DNA from: Xanthobacteraceae bacterium
GTDB taxonomy: Bacteria > Pseudomonadota > Alphaproteobacteria > Rhizobiales > Xanthobacteraceae
DNA: 57,313 nt
Assembly (NCBI GenBank): GCA_029239875.1
Contig: JARBUD010000028.1
Coordinates: forward strand, 1 to 57,313
Reading direction: 5' to 3'
Part shown: positions 42,758 through 53,735 of the stretch, piece by piece
Layout of the letters: every line of letters starts with the position of its first letter
Numbering within the stretch: the stretch's first letter is position 1
Program-made: the position numbers and the translations under genes
The notes under the pieces: model-generated
What the model was told of the DNA's origin: nothing
Databases searched by the model: none
The model's input: only the letters and a program-made list of their open reading frames with translations

Positions 42758-43489
42758 CTATTCCAGATAGTCGGCGAAGCGGGCCACGTGCTCGGCGAGG
42801 CCGAGCGCGTGGTTGCGCACCAGCACCTCCGCGGCGTCGGTCTCGCGCGCCTCCAGCGCCTGGATGATGGCGAGGTGGTCCTGGATCGAGCGGTCCGCCC
42901 GGTCCTCCTCGCCGATCGTCTTGCGGCGGATCATGCGCATATGGGTGAACAGGTTCTCGGCAAGGCCCTCGAGGATGCCGTTGCCGCCCATGGCGATGAT
43001 GGTCTGGTGGAACTGGATGTTGATCTCGGAATATTCATCGAGCTTGGCATGGGGAGCTTCGTCGCCCTCTTCGAAGGAGGCGAACATCTGCCGCAGCCGG
43101 CCGATCTCTTCATCGCTGGCATTTTGCGTGATCAGCCGGGCGGCGAGGCTTTCCAGCGCCGCCCAGACCTGGATCATCTCGATCACCTCGCGCTTGGTCT
43201 TGCGCACCACATAGATGCCGCGGCGCGGCACCGAGTGCACGAAGCCCTCGCGCTCCAGCTGCGCCATCGCCTCGCGCACCGGGGTGCGGCTGACGCCCAG
43301 ACTCTGGGCGAGCTGGCGCTCGTCGAGGCGCACCTCGTTGGGCTGGTCGTAGATGTTGAGCGAGACGATGACCTCCTTCAGCGCGGCATAGGCGCGGTTC
43401 TTGAAGGTCGAGGTGTCCTCGAGCGGCGCCACGGAGAGCTTGGCGGCGCCGCCGTTGACCCGGCGGATGGTGCTTTCCACGCTCATCAT
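42758..43489 (-). CDS. GntR-family (FCD) transcriptional regulator
   Basis: The 243-residue protein has an N-terminal winged helix (RLDERQLAQSLGVSRTPVRE, then LEREGFVHSVPRRGIYVV, about residues 50-95). A C-terminal FCD-type helical domain carries metal/ligand residues in EINIQFHQTII and DHLAIIQALEARD-like helices. FCD regulators usually sense carboxylic acids. It lies downstream of tctCBA on the same strand, so it probably controls that transporter in response to its di- or tricarboxylate. Two ATGs are adjacent at 43489 and 43486; either may be used. Confidence 0.92.
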   Translation of the reverse strand: MMSVESTIRRVNGGAAKLSVAPLEDTSTFKNRAYAALKEVIVSLNIYDQPNEVRLDERQLAQSLGVSRTPVREAMAQLEREGFVHSVPRRGIYVVRKTKREVIEMIQVWAALESLAARLITQNASDEEIGRLRQMFASFEEGDEAPHAKLDEYSEINIQFHQTIIAMGGNGILEGLAENLFTHMRMIRRKTIGEEDRADRSIQDHLAIIQALEARETDAAEVLVRNHALGLAEHVARFADYLE

Positions 43490-43816
43490 GACGCTTCCGT
43501 CCCGAGCCCGGCCGCGGGAACGAACCCGCCCTGTCGGGGATGAAGCCTGATATCGGCATAGAACATTGGCGTTGCCTCCCGTCCCCGAAAGCACCGGTAC
43601 GCGCCCCGCTTTGCCGGCCACCTTCTCTGCGTGGCTCTGGCAACGGGATGTCCGCGACCGCTGATTGCCCGATCTCCCTCTCCGGGGGCGAGGGATTCGG
43701 CGGAAGGGCGATTGACCCCGCCCTTCGCCTGGGCGCCGACCGACATTACGAAAGGCAATGCCGCTTCGGCCGAAACCCGCCGCGCGATGGGCGCGGCGGG
43801 TAGTGGTTGACCGACC
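43490..43816. other. Gene-free region between tctA and gntR
   Basis: This 327-base stretch holds the terminator-like hairpin at 43776-43800 and a second inverted repeat, GAAGGGCG (43703-43710) with CGCCCTTC (43719-43726). No gene is convincing. The part next to gntR should hold that gene's promoter, which I could not define. Confidence 0.55.
43776..43800 (-). terminator. Terminator-like hairpin after tctA
   Basis: CCCGCCGCGC and its exact complement GCGCGGCGGG flank a 5-base loop, 16 bases beyond the tctA stop. On the minus strand only TTT follows, so termination may be partial, allowing some read-through into gntR. Confidence 0.65.
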
Positions 43817-45328
43817 TCAGGCCGGCTGGGCGGAATGGCCGCGCAGCTTGCTGAAGAGGATGGCGATCAGCGGCCACAGGCCGGCCACGACGCCGAGACC
43901 CATGATCGACGACACCAGCCCGTTCGACCAGAAGACCGCGAGCGAGCCGCCCGACGCCAGCAGCGACTGGCGGAAGGCTTCCTCGGCGCTGTCGCCGAGC
44001 ACGATGGCCAGCACCAGCGGCGCCAGCGGGTAGTTGGTCTTCTTCAGCAGATAGCCGAGGACGCCGAACACCATCATCATCAGCACGTCGAACACGTTGT
44101 TGTTCACCGTGTAGGCACCGATGGCGCAGATCACCAGGATCACCGGAGCGATGATCGAGAAGGGGATGCGCAGGATCGAGGCGAACAGCGGCACCGTGGT
44201 CAGCACGAGGATGAGGCCGACGATGTTGCCGAGATACATGGAGGCGATGAGGCCCCACACGAACTCGGCCTGCTCGACGAACAGCATCGGACCGGGCTGG
44301 AGGCCCCAGATCAGCAGGCCGCCCAGCAGGACCGCGGCGGTCGGCGAACCGGGAACGCCCAGCGCCAGCATCGGCAGCATGGCCGCGGTGCCGGCGGCGT
44401 GCGCCGCGGTCTCGGGGGCGACGACGCCCTCGATCTCGCCATTGCCGAAGTTCTTGCCGTTCTTCGACACGCGCTTGGCGATGCCGTAGGACATGAACGA
44501 GGCGGGCGTGGCGCCGGCCGGGGTGATGCCCATCCAGCAGCCGATGATGCAGGAGCGCAGCGAGGTCATCCAGTACTTCGGCAGCGTCTTCCAGGTCTTC
44601 CACACCACGCGCGGATCGATCTTCGCCGCCTTGCCGCGGAATTCGAGCCCCTCTTCCATGGTCAGCAGAATCTCGCCGATGCCGAAGAGACCGATGACCG
44701 CGATGAGGAAGTCGAAGCCGTTGAGCAGCTCGGAGAAGCCGAAGGTCAGGCGCAGCTGGCCGGTCACCATGTCGAGGCCGACCGCGGCGAGCGCGAAGCC
44801 GATCATCATCGACACGATGGTCTTGGCCGGCGGCTCCTTGCTCATGCCCACGAAGGAGGCGAAGGCGAGGAAGTAGACCGCGAACTTCTCGGCCGGACCG
44901 AACTGCAGCGCGAACTGGGCGACCAGCGGCGCGATCATGGTGATCATCACGATCGCGAAGAAGGCGCCGACGAAGGACGAGGTGAAGGCCGCCGTGAGCG
45001 CCTCGCCCGCCCGGCCGGATCGCGCCATGGGGTGGCCGTCGAAGGTGGTGGCCACGGACCAGGGCTCGCCCGGGATGTTGAAGAGCACCGAGGTGATGGC
45101 GCCGCCGAACAGCGCGCCCCAGTAGATGCAGGTCAGAAGGATGATCGCCGAGGTCGGCGACATCGAGAAGGTCAGCGGCAGCAGGATGGCGACGCCGTTG
45201 GCGCCGCCGAGGCCCGGCAGCACGCCGATGATCACGCCGAGCAGGATGCCGATCACCATCAGGAGGATGTTGAACGGATCGCCGGCGATGTAGAAGCCGT
45301 GATAGAGGTTGATGAAATTCTCGAGCAT
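43817..45328 (-). CDS. tctA: Tripartite tricarboxylate transporter large membrane subunit (TctA)
   Basis: This 503-residue permease has about eleven or twelve helices. It carries the TctA family signatures GVLPGLGGANGVAILLPLTF near residue 35 and IPGEPWSVATTFDGHPMAR near 85. A repeated GITPAGATPASFMSYGIAKR appears near 265 with LGVPGSPTAAVLLGG near 325. It forms the sodium- or proton-driven channel for a carboxylate captured by the periplasmic TctC. It is the third gene of tctCBA, 53 bases after tctB. Binding-protein-dependent tripartite systems of this type carry citrate, other carboxylates or aromatic acids. Confidence 0.95.
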   Translation of the reverse strand: MLENFINLYHGFYIAGDPFNILLMVIGILLGVIIGVLPGLGGANGVAILLPLTFSMSPTSAIILLTCIYWGALFGGAITSVLFNIPGEPWSVATTFDGHPMARSGRAGEALTAAFTSSFVGAFFAIVMITMIAPLVAQFALQFGPAEKFAVYFLAFASFVGMSKEPPAKTIVSMMIGFALAAVGLDMVTGQLRLTFGFSELLNGFDFLIAVIGLFGIGEILLTMEEGLEFRGKAAKIDPRVVWKTWKTLPKYWMTSLRSCIIGCWMGITPAGATPASFMSYGIAKRVSKNGKNFGNGEIEGVVAPETAAHAAGTAAMLPMLALGVPGSPTAAVLLGGLLIWGLQPGPMLFVEQAEFVWGLIASMYLGNIVGLILVLTTVPLFASILRIPFSIIAPVILVICAIGAYTVNNNVFDVLMMMVFGVLGYLLKKTNYPLAPLVLAIVLGDSAEEAFRQSLLASGGSLAVFWSNGLVSSIMGLGVVAGLWPLIAILFSKLRGHSAQPA

Positions 45329-45381
45329 GGGCGCTTTCCCTGGGAGGCGGCCGCAGCCGGCCCCACCTTATCTTTCGGTGA

Positions 45382-45882
45382 TCACAGTCCGAGCATCGCC
45401 TCGATCGGCCCCTTGGGGAGCGGGATCAGGAACCAGCGCTCGAGCGTCATGTAGAAGAAGGCCGGGACGCCGAGAGCCACGGCGAGGGCCAGCGGCCAGC
45501 CGTATTTGCCCAGCCAGATCATGAAGAGAAGGATGAGCAGCACGGACGGCAGGTAGATGCCCAGGAACGGCACCAGCGCGACGTAGATGCAGGAGGGGAT
45601 CAGCACCTTCAGCACCTGGCCGAGCTGCCCCCATTCGGCGAACAGCGTGCGATCCTCCTCGCGCAGCCCCTGCACGAGATTGATCAGGCTGCAGCCCAGG
45701 ATGATGACGCCGATATAGAAGGGGAAGAAGCCGGCCTGCGGGCCGTCCGAGCCCCAGCCGACGCCGACGAGATAACTGCCGTAGACGACGATAAGGCCGA
45801 ACAGAAGGGTCAGCAGTGCGGTGCCGATCTCGACGGCACGCTGCTTCGGTCCTGCGCCGCCCGCTCCATGAGCCTGTTCCAT
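45382..45882 (-). CDS. tctB: Tripartite tricarboxylate transporter small membrane subunit (TctB)
   Basis: The 166-residue protein has four hydrophobic helices (about 20-40, 50-68, 90-110 and 120-150) and the family phrase GPQAGFFPFYIGVIILG. It is the small partner of TctA. ATG at 45882 gives a normal short N-terminus; further upstream starts add unrelated residues. It lies 235 bases after tctC, a gap that includes a hairpin and may set lower expression than for the binding protein. Confidence 0.88.
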   Translation of the reverse strand: MEQAHGAGGAGPKQRAVEIGTALLTLLFGLIVVYGSYLVGVGWGSDGPQAGFFPFYIGVIILGCSLINLVQGLREEDRTLFAEWGQLGQVLKVLIPSCIYVALVPFLGIYLPSVLLILLFMIWLGKYGWPLALAVALGVPAFFYMTLERWFLIPLPKGPIEAMLGL

Positions 45883-46067
45883 GACGATGTCTCCGAAAAT
45901 CCGCGCAAAGGCAAACCCGCGCAAGAGACCGTCCGGCGGATGAACCGCCGGCGGCACGCTCGGCGCCAGCCCGCTCTAGAGGTTTCTTGTTGTCTCGCCC
46001 GGAGGCGGTGGGCGGGAACGCTTGCGCGCCCCGCAGCCACGCTTGCCGCGATCCGGCGAGGATCGCG

Positions 46068-46090
46068 CGGCCGGCACGAGAGGCCGGCCG
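46068..46090 (-). promoter_or_regulatory. Intercistronic hairpin between tctC and tctB
   Basis: CGGCCGGC and its exact complement GCCGGCCG are separated by ACGAGAG, 28 bases after the tctC stop on the minus strand. It has no T-run. It probably stabilises tctC mRNA or partly attenuates tctBA. Confidence 0.55.
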
Positions 46091-46117
46091 TGCTCGGGCT
46101 TACGCCGTCAGCCGGCG

Positions 46118-47128
46118 TCAGTTGGCGGCGATGAAGCCGGCGTCCTGCATCAGGCCCTTATGGGTCTTCTCGGCCTGCTCGACCCAGGCCTTGAACTCGT
46201 CACCGGCCATGAAGGTCTGGTTGAAGGCGCCGTCCTTCATCAGCTGCTTCCACTCGGGGGTCTCGCGGACCTTCTTGAAGACGCCGACGAAATAATCGAC
46301 CTGCTCCTGGGTCACGCCCGGGGGCATGAAGATGCCGCGCAGCATGAGATACTCAACGTCGAGGCCAGCCGACTTGCAGGTCGGGATGGACGACCAGGAC
46401 AGATCGCCCTGGATCTTGTCGGTATACGGCAGCTGCTTGGAGTCGAACACGCAGAGCGGACGCACCTTGTCGCCGCGCCACTGGGAGACCGCCTCGATCG
46501 GGTTGTTCACGGTGGAGTTGACGTGACCGCCGACGAGCTGCACCGCGACTTCGCCGCCGCCCTTGTACGGGATGTAGGTCAGCTTCTTGCCGAGCGCCTT
46601 CTCGATAGCGACGGTGATGATCTGGTCTTCCTGCTTGGAGCCGGTGCCGCCCATCTTGAAGGTGTTGTCCGGGGCCGCCTTGATCGCCGCCTCGTATTCC
46701 TGCGCAGTCTTGTAGGGCTCGGAAGCGTTCACCCACAGCACGAACTCGTCGAGCGCGAGCATGGCGACGGGGGTCAGGTCCTTCCAGTTGAAGGGAATGC
46801 CGGTCGCGAGCGGGGTGGTGAACAGGTTGGAGAGCGTGATGACAATCTTGTGCGGATTGCCCTTGTTGCTCTTCACGTCGAGGAAGCCCTCGCCGCCGGC
46901 GCCGCCCGACTTGTTGATGACGACGAGCTGGGTCGGCATGAGCTCATGCTTGGCGATGATGCCCTGAAGGGTACGGGCCATCTGGTCGGCACCGCCGCCG
47001 GTACCGGCCGGCACGATGAACTCGACCGGCTTGGTCGGCTGCCAGGCCGCGGAGGCCGGCAGCATGGACAGCGCCGTCATGCCGAGCGCTGTCGCCGCGC
47101 CGAGGCCGAGAGCATGGAAGTGTTTCAT
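46118..47128 (-). CDS. tctC: Tripartite tricarboxylate transporter periplasmic binding protein (TctC)
   Basis: The 336-residue protein has a Sec signal peptide (MKHFHALGLGAATALGMTAL, cleavage near ASA-A at about residue 28) and the Bug/TctC fold. Family marks are KPVEFIVPAGTGGGADQMAR and VINKSGGAGGEGFL near residues 33 and 75, and IPYKGGGEVAVQLVGGHVN near 190. It captures a carboxylate in the periplasm for TctAB. I took ATG at 47128; an in-frame ATG at 47146 would add only six residues. It is the promoter-proximal gene of the operon. Confidence 0.94.
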   Translation of the reverse strand: MKHFHALGLGAATALGMTALSMLPASAAWQPTKPVEFIVPAGTGGGADQMARTLQGIIAKHELMPTQLVVINKSGGAGGEGFLDVKSNKGNPHKIVITLSNLFTTPLATGIPFNWKDLTPVAMLALDEFVLWVNASEPYKTAQEYEAAIKAAPDNTFKMGGTGSKQEDQIITVAIEKALGKKLTYIPYKGGGEVAVQLVGGHVNSTVNNPIEAVSQWRGDKVRPLCVFDSKQLPYTDKIQGDLSWSSIPTCKSAGLDVEYLMLRGIFMPPGVTQEQVDYFVGVFKKVRETPEWKQLMKDGAFNQTFMAGDEFKAWVEQAEKTHKGLMQDAGFIAAN

Positions 47129-47867
47129 TTGGCGTTTCCTTCCCAAAGGGGTGTGGCGAACGACCGACTCTTTTGGTCGGCTTTCTGGTTGGGCTGCGCC
47201 GCTTGTCCGTGACCGGGCGAAGCCTGATAGCCGGCGACCTTGTTATGTCTCTCACCGGATATTCTGTGGAATAACTTGTACCAAGACGGCATCAAAGCCA
47301 AGCGCAATTTCTAAACTACGTTGCTGCAACGCAACGTAAGCTGGTATTACGTATTTATATTATAATGTATCTGGCATACCAAACTTGGAATAATTTATAT
47401 CTAATAATGTACGGACGCATATCTTATTAAGTAAACCGTTGATCAGGAAGCCTTTTTAATCAAGCGTCCCGGGCTGGCGTGCGGACTCCGCACCGGTTCG
47501 TGGCAGGTCGAGCACAAGTAGCGCCGGTCGAGCGCGCTGTGCAAGTGCAGCGACAGGAATACTTTGCACAACCGACCCTGCCCGATTTTACCCCCATCTC
47601 GTCCGCATTTCCGCCGTATTGCTGCGTCGCAACATTGGAAGACGAGCCATGGCCGGAGGTAACCCGCACCTCATCATCGCGCCGTCGCACAGTGCCGCGA
47701 CAGTTCCGGCGACCGTGCCCGGCTCCTGTCGCGGTGCGGAATCGTTTTTGCTAGGACTTGAGCGCACGGCCTGCGTTCGCGTCCGCAATCCGGCCGCGAT
47801 GCGGACGGATATGATGGCCCGGATGCCCGCCCATGAGACGAGCCACGAGACGAGGAGACACTGCTCC
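47129..47867. other. Long AT-rich intergenic region between divergent tctC and zwf
   Basis: This 739-base region has no convincing gene. Bases about 47290-47460 are far richer in A and T than anything else in the window, with TATAAT at 47361-47366. A perfect dyad lies at 47317-47338, a short dyad CTTG-TAC-CAAG at 47275-47285, and TGGCATACCA at 47382-47391. It must hold the promoters of tctCBA on one side and zwf on the other. The right half (47470-47867) is ordinary in composition and shows only shadow reading frames. Confidence 0.65.
47317..47338. promoter_or_regulatory. Dyad in the tctC-zwf divergent region
   Basis: TACGTTGC and its exact complement GCAACGTA flank TGCAAC, a perfect 8-bp inverted repeat located 189 bases before tctC. 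It is a candidate operator for the GntR regulator of the operon or for a carbon-flow regulator. Confidence 0.45.
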
Positions 47868-49343
47868 ATGACCAGCCGCGTGATTCCGGTGGCCCCCTTC
47901 ACGCTGACCGTCTTCGGCGCGACCGGCGACCTCTCCCGTCGCAAGCTGATCCCGGCCCTGTTCCATCGCGACCTCGATGGCCAGATCCCGGACGAGGCGA
48001 CGATCATCGGCGTCTCGCGCCGCCCCTTGAGCGACGACGAGTTCCGCGGCTTCGCCCGGCAGGCGCTGAACGACCACATCCCCGCCGCCGAGCTGCAGGG
48101 GCCGGAGGTCGAGCGCTTCCTCGGCCGGCTCTCCTATGTCGCCGCCGATGCCGGCGCGGAGCCCGGCTGGTCGGAGCTCGCAAGCCGCGTCGCGGCGCAG
48201 GCCGACCACGTCCCGGTCTATTACCTCGCCACTGCACCGGCGCTGTTCGGCCCGATCTGCGAGAAGCTCGGCAAGTACGGCCTCGCCGAGAACGGCCGCG
48301 TCGTCATCGAGAAGCCGATCGGCAAGGACCTGAAGTCGGCCATCGCGCTCAACCAGCAGGTCGGGCGCATCTTCCCCGAGGACCGCGTCTACCGCATCGA
48401 CCACTATCTCGGTAAGGAGACCGTCCAGAACCTGATGGCGCTGCGCTTCGCCAACGCGCTGTTCGAGCCGCTCTGGAACAACGCCCATATCGACCATGTG
48501 CAGATCACCGTCGCCGAGGCGCTCGGCGTCGAGGAGCGCGCCGGCTATTACGACACCGCCGGCGCCATGCGCGACATGGTGCAGAACCACATGCTGCAGC
48601 TGCTCTGCCTCGTCGCGATGGAGCCGCCCTCCTCGCTCGACGCCGACGCGGTGCGCGACGAGAAGCTGAAGGTCTTGCGCGCGCTCAAGCCCATCGACGA
48701 CCACAACATGGCGACCGTCACCGTGCGCGGCCAGTACCGCGCCGGCGCCTCGGCGGGCGGCGCGGTGCCCGGCTATCTCGAGGAGCTCGGCTCCTCGCGC
48801 AGCCAGACCGAGACCTTCGTCGCCGTGAAGGCGGAGGTGGAGAACTGGCGCTGGGCCGGCGTGCCGTTCTACCTGCGCACCGGCAAGCGGCTGGCGTCGC
48901 GCGTCTCGGAGATCGTGGTCAATTTCCGCCCCGTGCCGCATTCGGTGTTCGACGAATCGGTCGGCCCGATCGATCCCAACCGCCTGGTCATCCGCCTGCA
49001 GCCGGATGAAGGCGTGAAGCTCTGGCTGATGATCAAGGATCCCGGCCCGGGCGGCATCCGCCTCACCCATGTGCCGCTCGACATGAGCTTCGCCAAGGCG
49101 TTCAAGGTGCGCAACCCCGACGCTTATGAGCGGCTGATCCTCGACGTGGTGCGGGGCAACCAGACGCTGTTCATGCGCCGCGACGAGGTCGAGGCGGCCT
49201 GGCGCTGGGTCGACCCGATCCTGGAAGCCTGGCGCAGCGCCAAGGAGCCGCCGCGCCCCTATACCGCCGGCACCTGGGGCCCGTCCGCCTCCATCGCCCT
49301 CATCGAGCGCGACGGCCGGACGTGGCTGGAGGACGGCGCGTAG
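47868..49343 (+). CDS. zwf: Glucose-6-phosphate 1-dehydrogenase
   Basis: Zwf oxidises glucose 6-phosphate to 6-phosphogluconolactone, the entry to the Entner-Doudoroff and pentose phosphate routes. The 491-residue protein has the NADP motif FGATGDLSRRKLIPAL (residues about 17-32), the catalytic signature RIDHYLGKETVQNL near 185 and VIEKPIGKDL near 145. ATG at 47868 follows GAGGAG at about 10 bases and gives the usual length. It is the first gene of zwf-pgl-edd. A family A repeat lies between it and pgl. Confidence 0.96.
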   Translation: MTSRVIPVAPFTLTVFGATGDLSRRKLIPALFHRDLDGQIPDEATIIGVSRRPLSDDEFRGFARQALNDHIPAAELQGPEVERFLGRLSYVAADAGAEPGWSELASRVAAQADHVPVYYLATAPALFGPICEKLGKYGLAENGRVVIEKPIGKDLKSAIALNQQVGRIFPEDRVYRIDHYLGKETVQNLMALRFANALFEPLWNNAHIDHVQITVAEALGVEERAGYYDTAGAMRDMVQNHMLQLLCLVAMEPPSSLDADAVRDEKLKVLRALKPIDDHNMATVTVRGQYRAGASAGGAVPGYLEELGSSRSQTETFVAVKAEVENWRWAGVPFYLRTGKRLASRVSEIVVNFRPVPHSVFDESVGPIDPNRLVIRLQPDEGVKLWLMIKDPGPGGIRLTHVPLDMSFAKAFKVRNPDAYERLILDVVRGNQTLFMRRDEVEAAWRWVDPILEAWRSAKEPPRPYTAGTWGPSASIALIERDGRTWLEDGA

Positions 49344-49394
49344 ACGCGCCTTTGGCTGGAGGACGGCGCGTGAATGCTTGATCCATACGCGACG

Positions 49395-49501
49395 TCATCC
49401 TGAGGTGCGAGCGGAGCGAGCCTCGAAGGATGCTCGCTTGAGCGCACCCGGACGAACATCCTTCGAGGCCCGACCCTCGGCCGGGCACCTCAGGATGAGG
49501 T
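49395..49501. repeat. Palindromic intergenic repeat, family A, variant copy between zwf and pgl
   Basis: TCATCCTGAGGTGCGAGC and GCCTCGAAGGATG form the left arm, and CATCCTTCGAGGC with GCACCTCAGGATGAGG form the inverted right arm, giving one large hairpin. The central module of the 78-base copies (from CCCACGGG to GGCTCCGC) is missing here and replaced by GGAGCGA. The hairpin lies inside the zwf-pgl-edd transcription unit. Confidence 0.85.
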
Positions 49502-49616
49502 GGTGCGGGTGACGCGGGAGCGTTAGCTGAAGGACAGTGCCTGAACGGGCCCTATATTCGGCGAGGCGACAAAGCCGGCCACCGAGCCGGCAAAGGTTCA
49601 ATTGGGGAGACGACGC

Positions 49617-50315
49617 GTGAGCGGGCCGAGCATGCATGAATTCACGGAGCGGGCCGGATTGGCGCAAGCCCTGTCGGACTTTGTCGGAGCGGCGCTCGCC
49701 GCGCGGGTCGCCCGCGACGGCGTGGCGAGCCTCGCCGTGTCGGGCGGGCGCACGCCGACCGCCTTCTTCGAGGAGCTGTCGACCCGCGACCTGCCCTGGG
49801 ATAAGATCGCCATCACGCTGGTCGACGAGCGCTGGGTGCGCGAGACCTCGGACCGCTCCAATGCCGCGCTGGTGCGCCATCATCTGCTCAGGAACCGCGC
49901 CGCCGCGGCGAAGTTCGTGCCGCTGGCCAATGACGCGCCGACCCCCGAAGCCGGGCTCTTCGCCGTCAACGAGGCGCTGGAGGACCTGTCCTGGCCGCTG
50001 GCCGCCGCCGTGCTCGGCATGGGCGACGACGGCCACACCGCCTCCTTCTTCCCGGGCGGCGATCATCTGGACGAAGCCATCGACCCCGAGGGCAGCCTCG
50101 GCCTGATCCCGATGCACGCGCCCGCCGCCGGTGAGCCGCGCATCACCCTCACCCTCCCCGTGCTGCTGGCGGCCGACGCGCTCGCGCTGCATATCGAGGG
50201 CGAGGATAAGCGCGCGGTTCTGACGAAGGCGCAGGGTGAGGGCCCGGCGACCGAGATGCCGATCCGCGCCGTGCTGCGGGCACCTCGCCCGCTCGACATC
50301 TTCTGGGCTCCTTAA
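49617..50315 (+). CDS. pgl: 6-phosphogluconolactonase
   Basis: Pgl hydrolyses 6-phosphogluconolactone to 6-phosphogluconate. The 232-residue protein has the DevB-type marks [16 protein letters not shown] near residue 40, ITLVDERWV near 70, and [15 protein letters not shown] near 140, including the catalytic His. I chose GTG at 49617 because GGGGAGA lies 7 bases upstream. ATG at 49632 is the alternative and would remove five residues. It follows zwf by 273 bases, which include a repeat, and precedes edd by 88 bases. Confidence 0.93.
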   Translation: MSGPSMHEFTERAGLAQALSDFVGAALAARVARDGVASLAVSGGRTPTAFFEELSTRDLPWDKIAITLVDERWVRETSDRSNAALVRHHLLRNRAAAAKFVPLANDAPTPEAGLFAVNEALEDLSWPLAAAVLGMGDDGHTASFFPGGDHLDEAIDPEGSLGLIPMHAPAAGEPRITLTLPVLLAADALALHIEGEDKRAVLTKAQGEGPATEMPIRAVLRAPRPLDIFWAP

Positions 50316-50403
50316 GGAGTCCATCCTTTCCAGCGGCGCCGCCGGGGCGCCGTCCACCACGACCGGCCGGGTCGCTCCGGCCGTTGACCTGAGGGAGAGC
50401 CGC

Positions 50404-52257
<1,854 letters not shown>

Positions 52258-52296
52258 GGGCGCGCACTACCTGAAACGGTGGCCCCCTCGAGCGCC

Positions 52297-52380
52297 CTCA
52301 TGGCCGGGCTTGACCCGGCCACCCAGTGACCGGGTGCATGCGGAAAGTCTGGGTCCCCGGGTCAAGCCCGGGGATGAGGG
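52297..52380. repeat. Palindromic intergenic repeat, family B, copy 2
   Basis: CTCATGGCCGGGCTTGACCC begins and GGGTCAAGCCCGGGGATGAG ends an 84-base element, whose ends pair over most of their length. An inner CACCCAGTGACCGGGTG forms a further hairpin. It lies between converging edd and the DUF2125 gene. Confidence 0.85.
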
Positions 52381-52421
52381 CCTATTGAGACGATGCGTTC
52401 CGCCGGGACGGGCGAATCAGC

Positions 52422-53537
52422 TCAGTACAGCGGCCCGATCTTGCCGAGCGGCAGGATGCCGAGTGCCACGCGGCCGTCGCGGAACACGAAGGGGAAGGCG
52501 CTCGCCTTCGCCCCGTCCACCGTCGTCGGCAGGCCGGCCATCATCATGGCGGGGGCGAGGTTGGCCATGAAGTCGGGCATCAGCCCGGCCGAGGCCAGCG
52601 CCGTGAACAATTGCTGCGCCTTCACCAGCGACAGGTCGAGCTTGCCGTCCGGCCGGCGCAGCGCGTCGAGGCCGAGATCGCCCGAGGCGCTGAGCGCGCC
52701 GCCGCCGCCGCTCACCTCGGCCTGCAGCAGCTTCACCCGCCCGCCCGCCTGCTGCCACAGCGCGAGGCGCTGCGCCGGCGGCATGGAGCGGAAGGGCGGC
52801 ACGCCGGTCACCGTCGCCTCGAATTCCGCATCGACGGTCGAGGCGGCCGGAGCCGCGGCGGGGGTGACGGCGGGCCTGGTGCCCGGCGCATTGCTCATCG
52901 AGGCCCGCACGGGTGCACCCGGCGCCACGCCGGCCGCGCCCTTGAAGCCGGCGGCGATGTCGAGCGTGCCCGCCGCCTCGCCGGGATGGTGGCGCACATG
53001 CAGCTCGGCATGGCGGGCGGAGAACAGCGTCGTGCCGCCCTCGGCCAGCGAATAGTCGTTGGCGGCGACCGAGAGGCGCTCGGCGCGTCCCTCACGGCCG
53101 ACGCCGCTCACCTGCAGCAGCGACCAGTTGGCGACGACCTCCCGGCCGCTCGTCGCCTCGGTCAGCGTCGCCGGCGCCTGGAACTCGGCGATGATGTGGC
53201 TGGGGTTCCAGACCTGCGCCACCGCATGGGCGCGCCCCATCCGCGCCGACCACTGTCCGGCGCCGGCGAAGCTCACCGTCGGCTCGGCGCAGATCAGCTC
53301 GAAGCGGAAGGGAAAGCCGCCGAGCTCGCGACTGGCGCAGCTCCAGTTGCGCCCCTCGGTCGCCTCGCGGGCGATCCAGGCGTCGATCTCGGTCTGGGCG
53401 CGGCCGGCGGCGTAGAACCAGGCGACCGACCAGCCGGCCGCCGCCAGCAGCAGGGCCACGGCCGGCAGCGCGATCAGCCAGCGCCGGCGCTTGGCGGGCG
53501 TCCCGGTCGTCGGCGCGGGGGTGTCGGACAGGCTCAT
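52422..53537 (-). CDS. DUF2125 family membrane-anchored protein
   Basis: This 371-residue protein starts with a short basic N-terminus and one helix (about residues 17-42, LIALPAVALLLAAAGW), followed by a large periplasmic beta-rich domain. Family phrases are INAEFYAAGRAQTEIDAW-like (FYAAGRAQTEIDAWIA), CASRELGGFPFRFELIC and a C-terminal LPLGKIGPLY. The conserved Cys pair (in CASRELGGF and ELICAEP) may be oxidised. The function is unknown; it is common in Alphaproteobacteria. The ATG at 53537 is preferred over an upstream start at 53582. Confidence 0.87.
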   Translation of the reverse strand: MSLSDTPAPTTGTPAKRRRWLIALPAVALLLAAAGWSVAWFYAAGRAQTEIDAWIAREATEGRNWSCASRELGGFPFRFELICAEPTVSFAGAGQWSARMGRAHAVAQVWNPSHIIAEFQAPATLTEATSGREVVANWSLLQVSGVGREGRAERLSVAANDYSLAEGGTTLFSARHAELHVRHHPGEAAGTLDIAAGFKGAAGVAPGAPVRASMSNAPGTRPAVTPAAAPAASTVDAEFEATVTGVPPFRSMPPAQRLALWQQAGGRVKLLQAEVSGGGGALSASGDLGLDALRRPDGKLDLSLVKAQQLFTALASAGLMPDFMANLAPAMMMAGLPTTVDGAKASAFPFVFRDGRVALGILPLGKIGPLY

Positions 53538-53735
53538 GCGGCAGCTCCACGGGTCGAAGGCGGCGCACCCTCGGATGGCCATACGGCAGGCTTAAGGCAT
53601 CGCTTGTAGCGCTGCCACCGCCCGTTGCAACCATGAGCCCGATCGCTGGCCCGGCCCCTTGCGCCGGGCGCGCGGCGCGGGCAAAGCCATGGAGCCCGCA
53701 TCTCGCCATCCGCACCGCAGGACCGAAGGCCCGCC

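Noticed and set aside
47479..48079. Small open frames on both strands before zwf
   Set aside because: They are Arg/Pro/Ser/Cys-rich, lack family resemblance and good ribosome-binding sites, and one is antisense to zwf.
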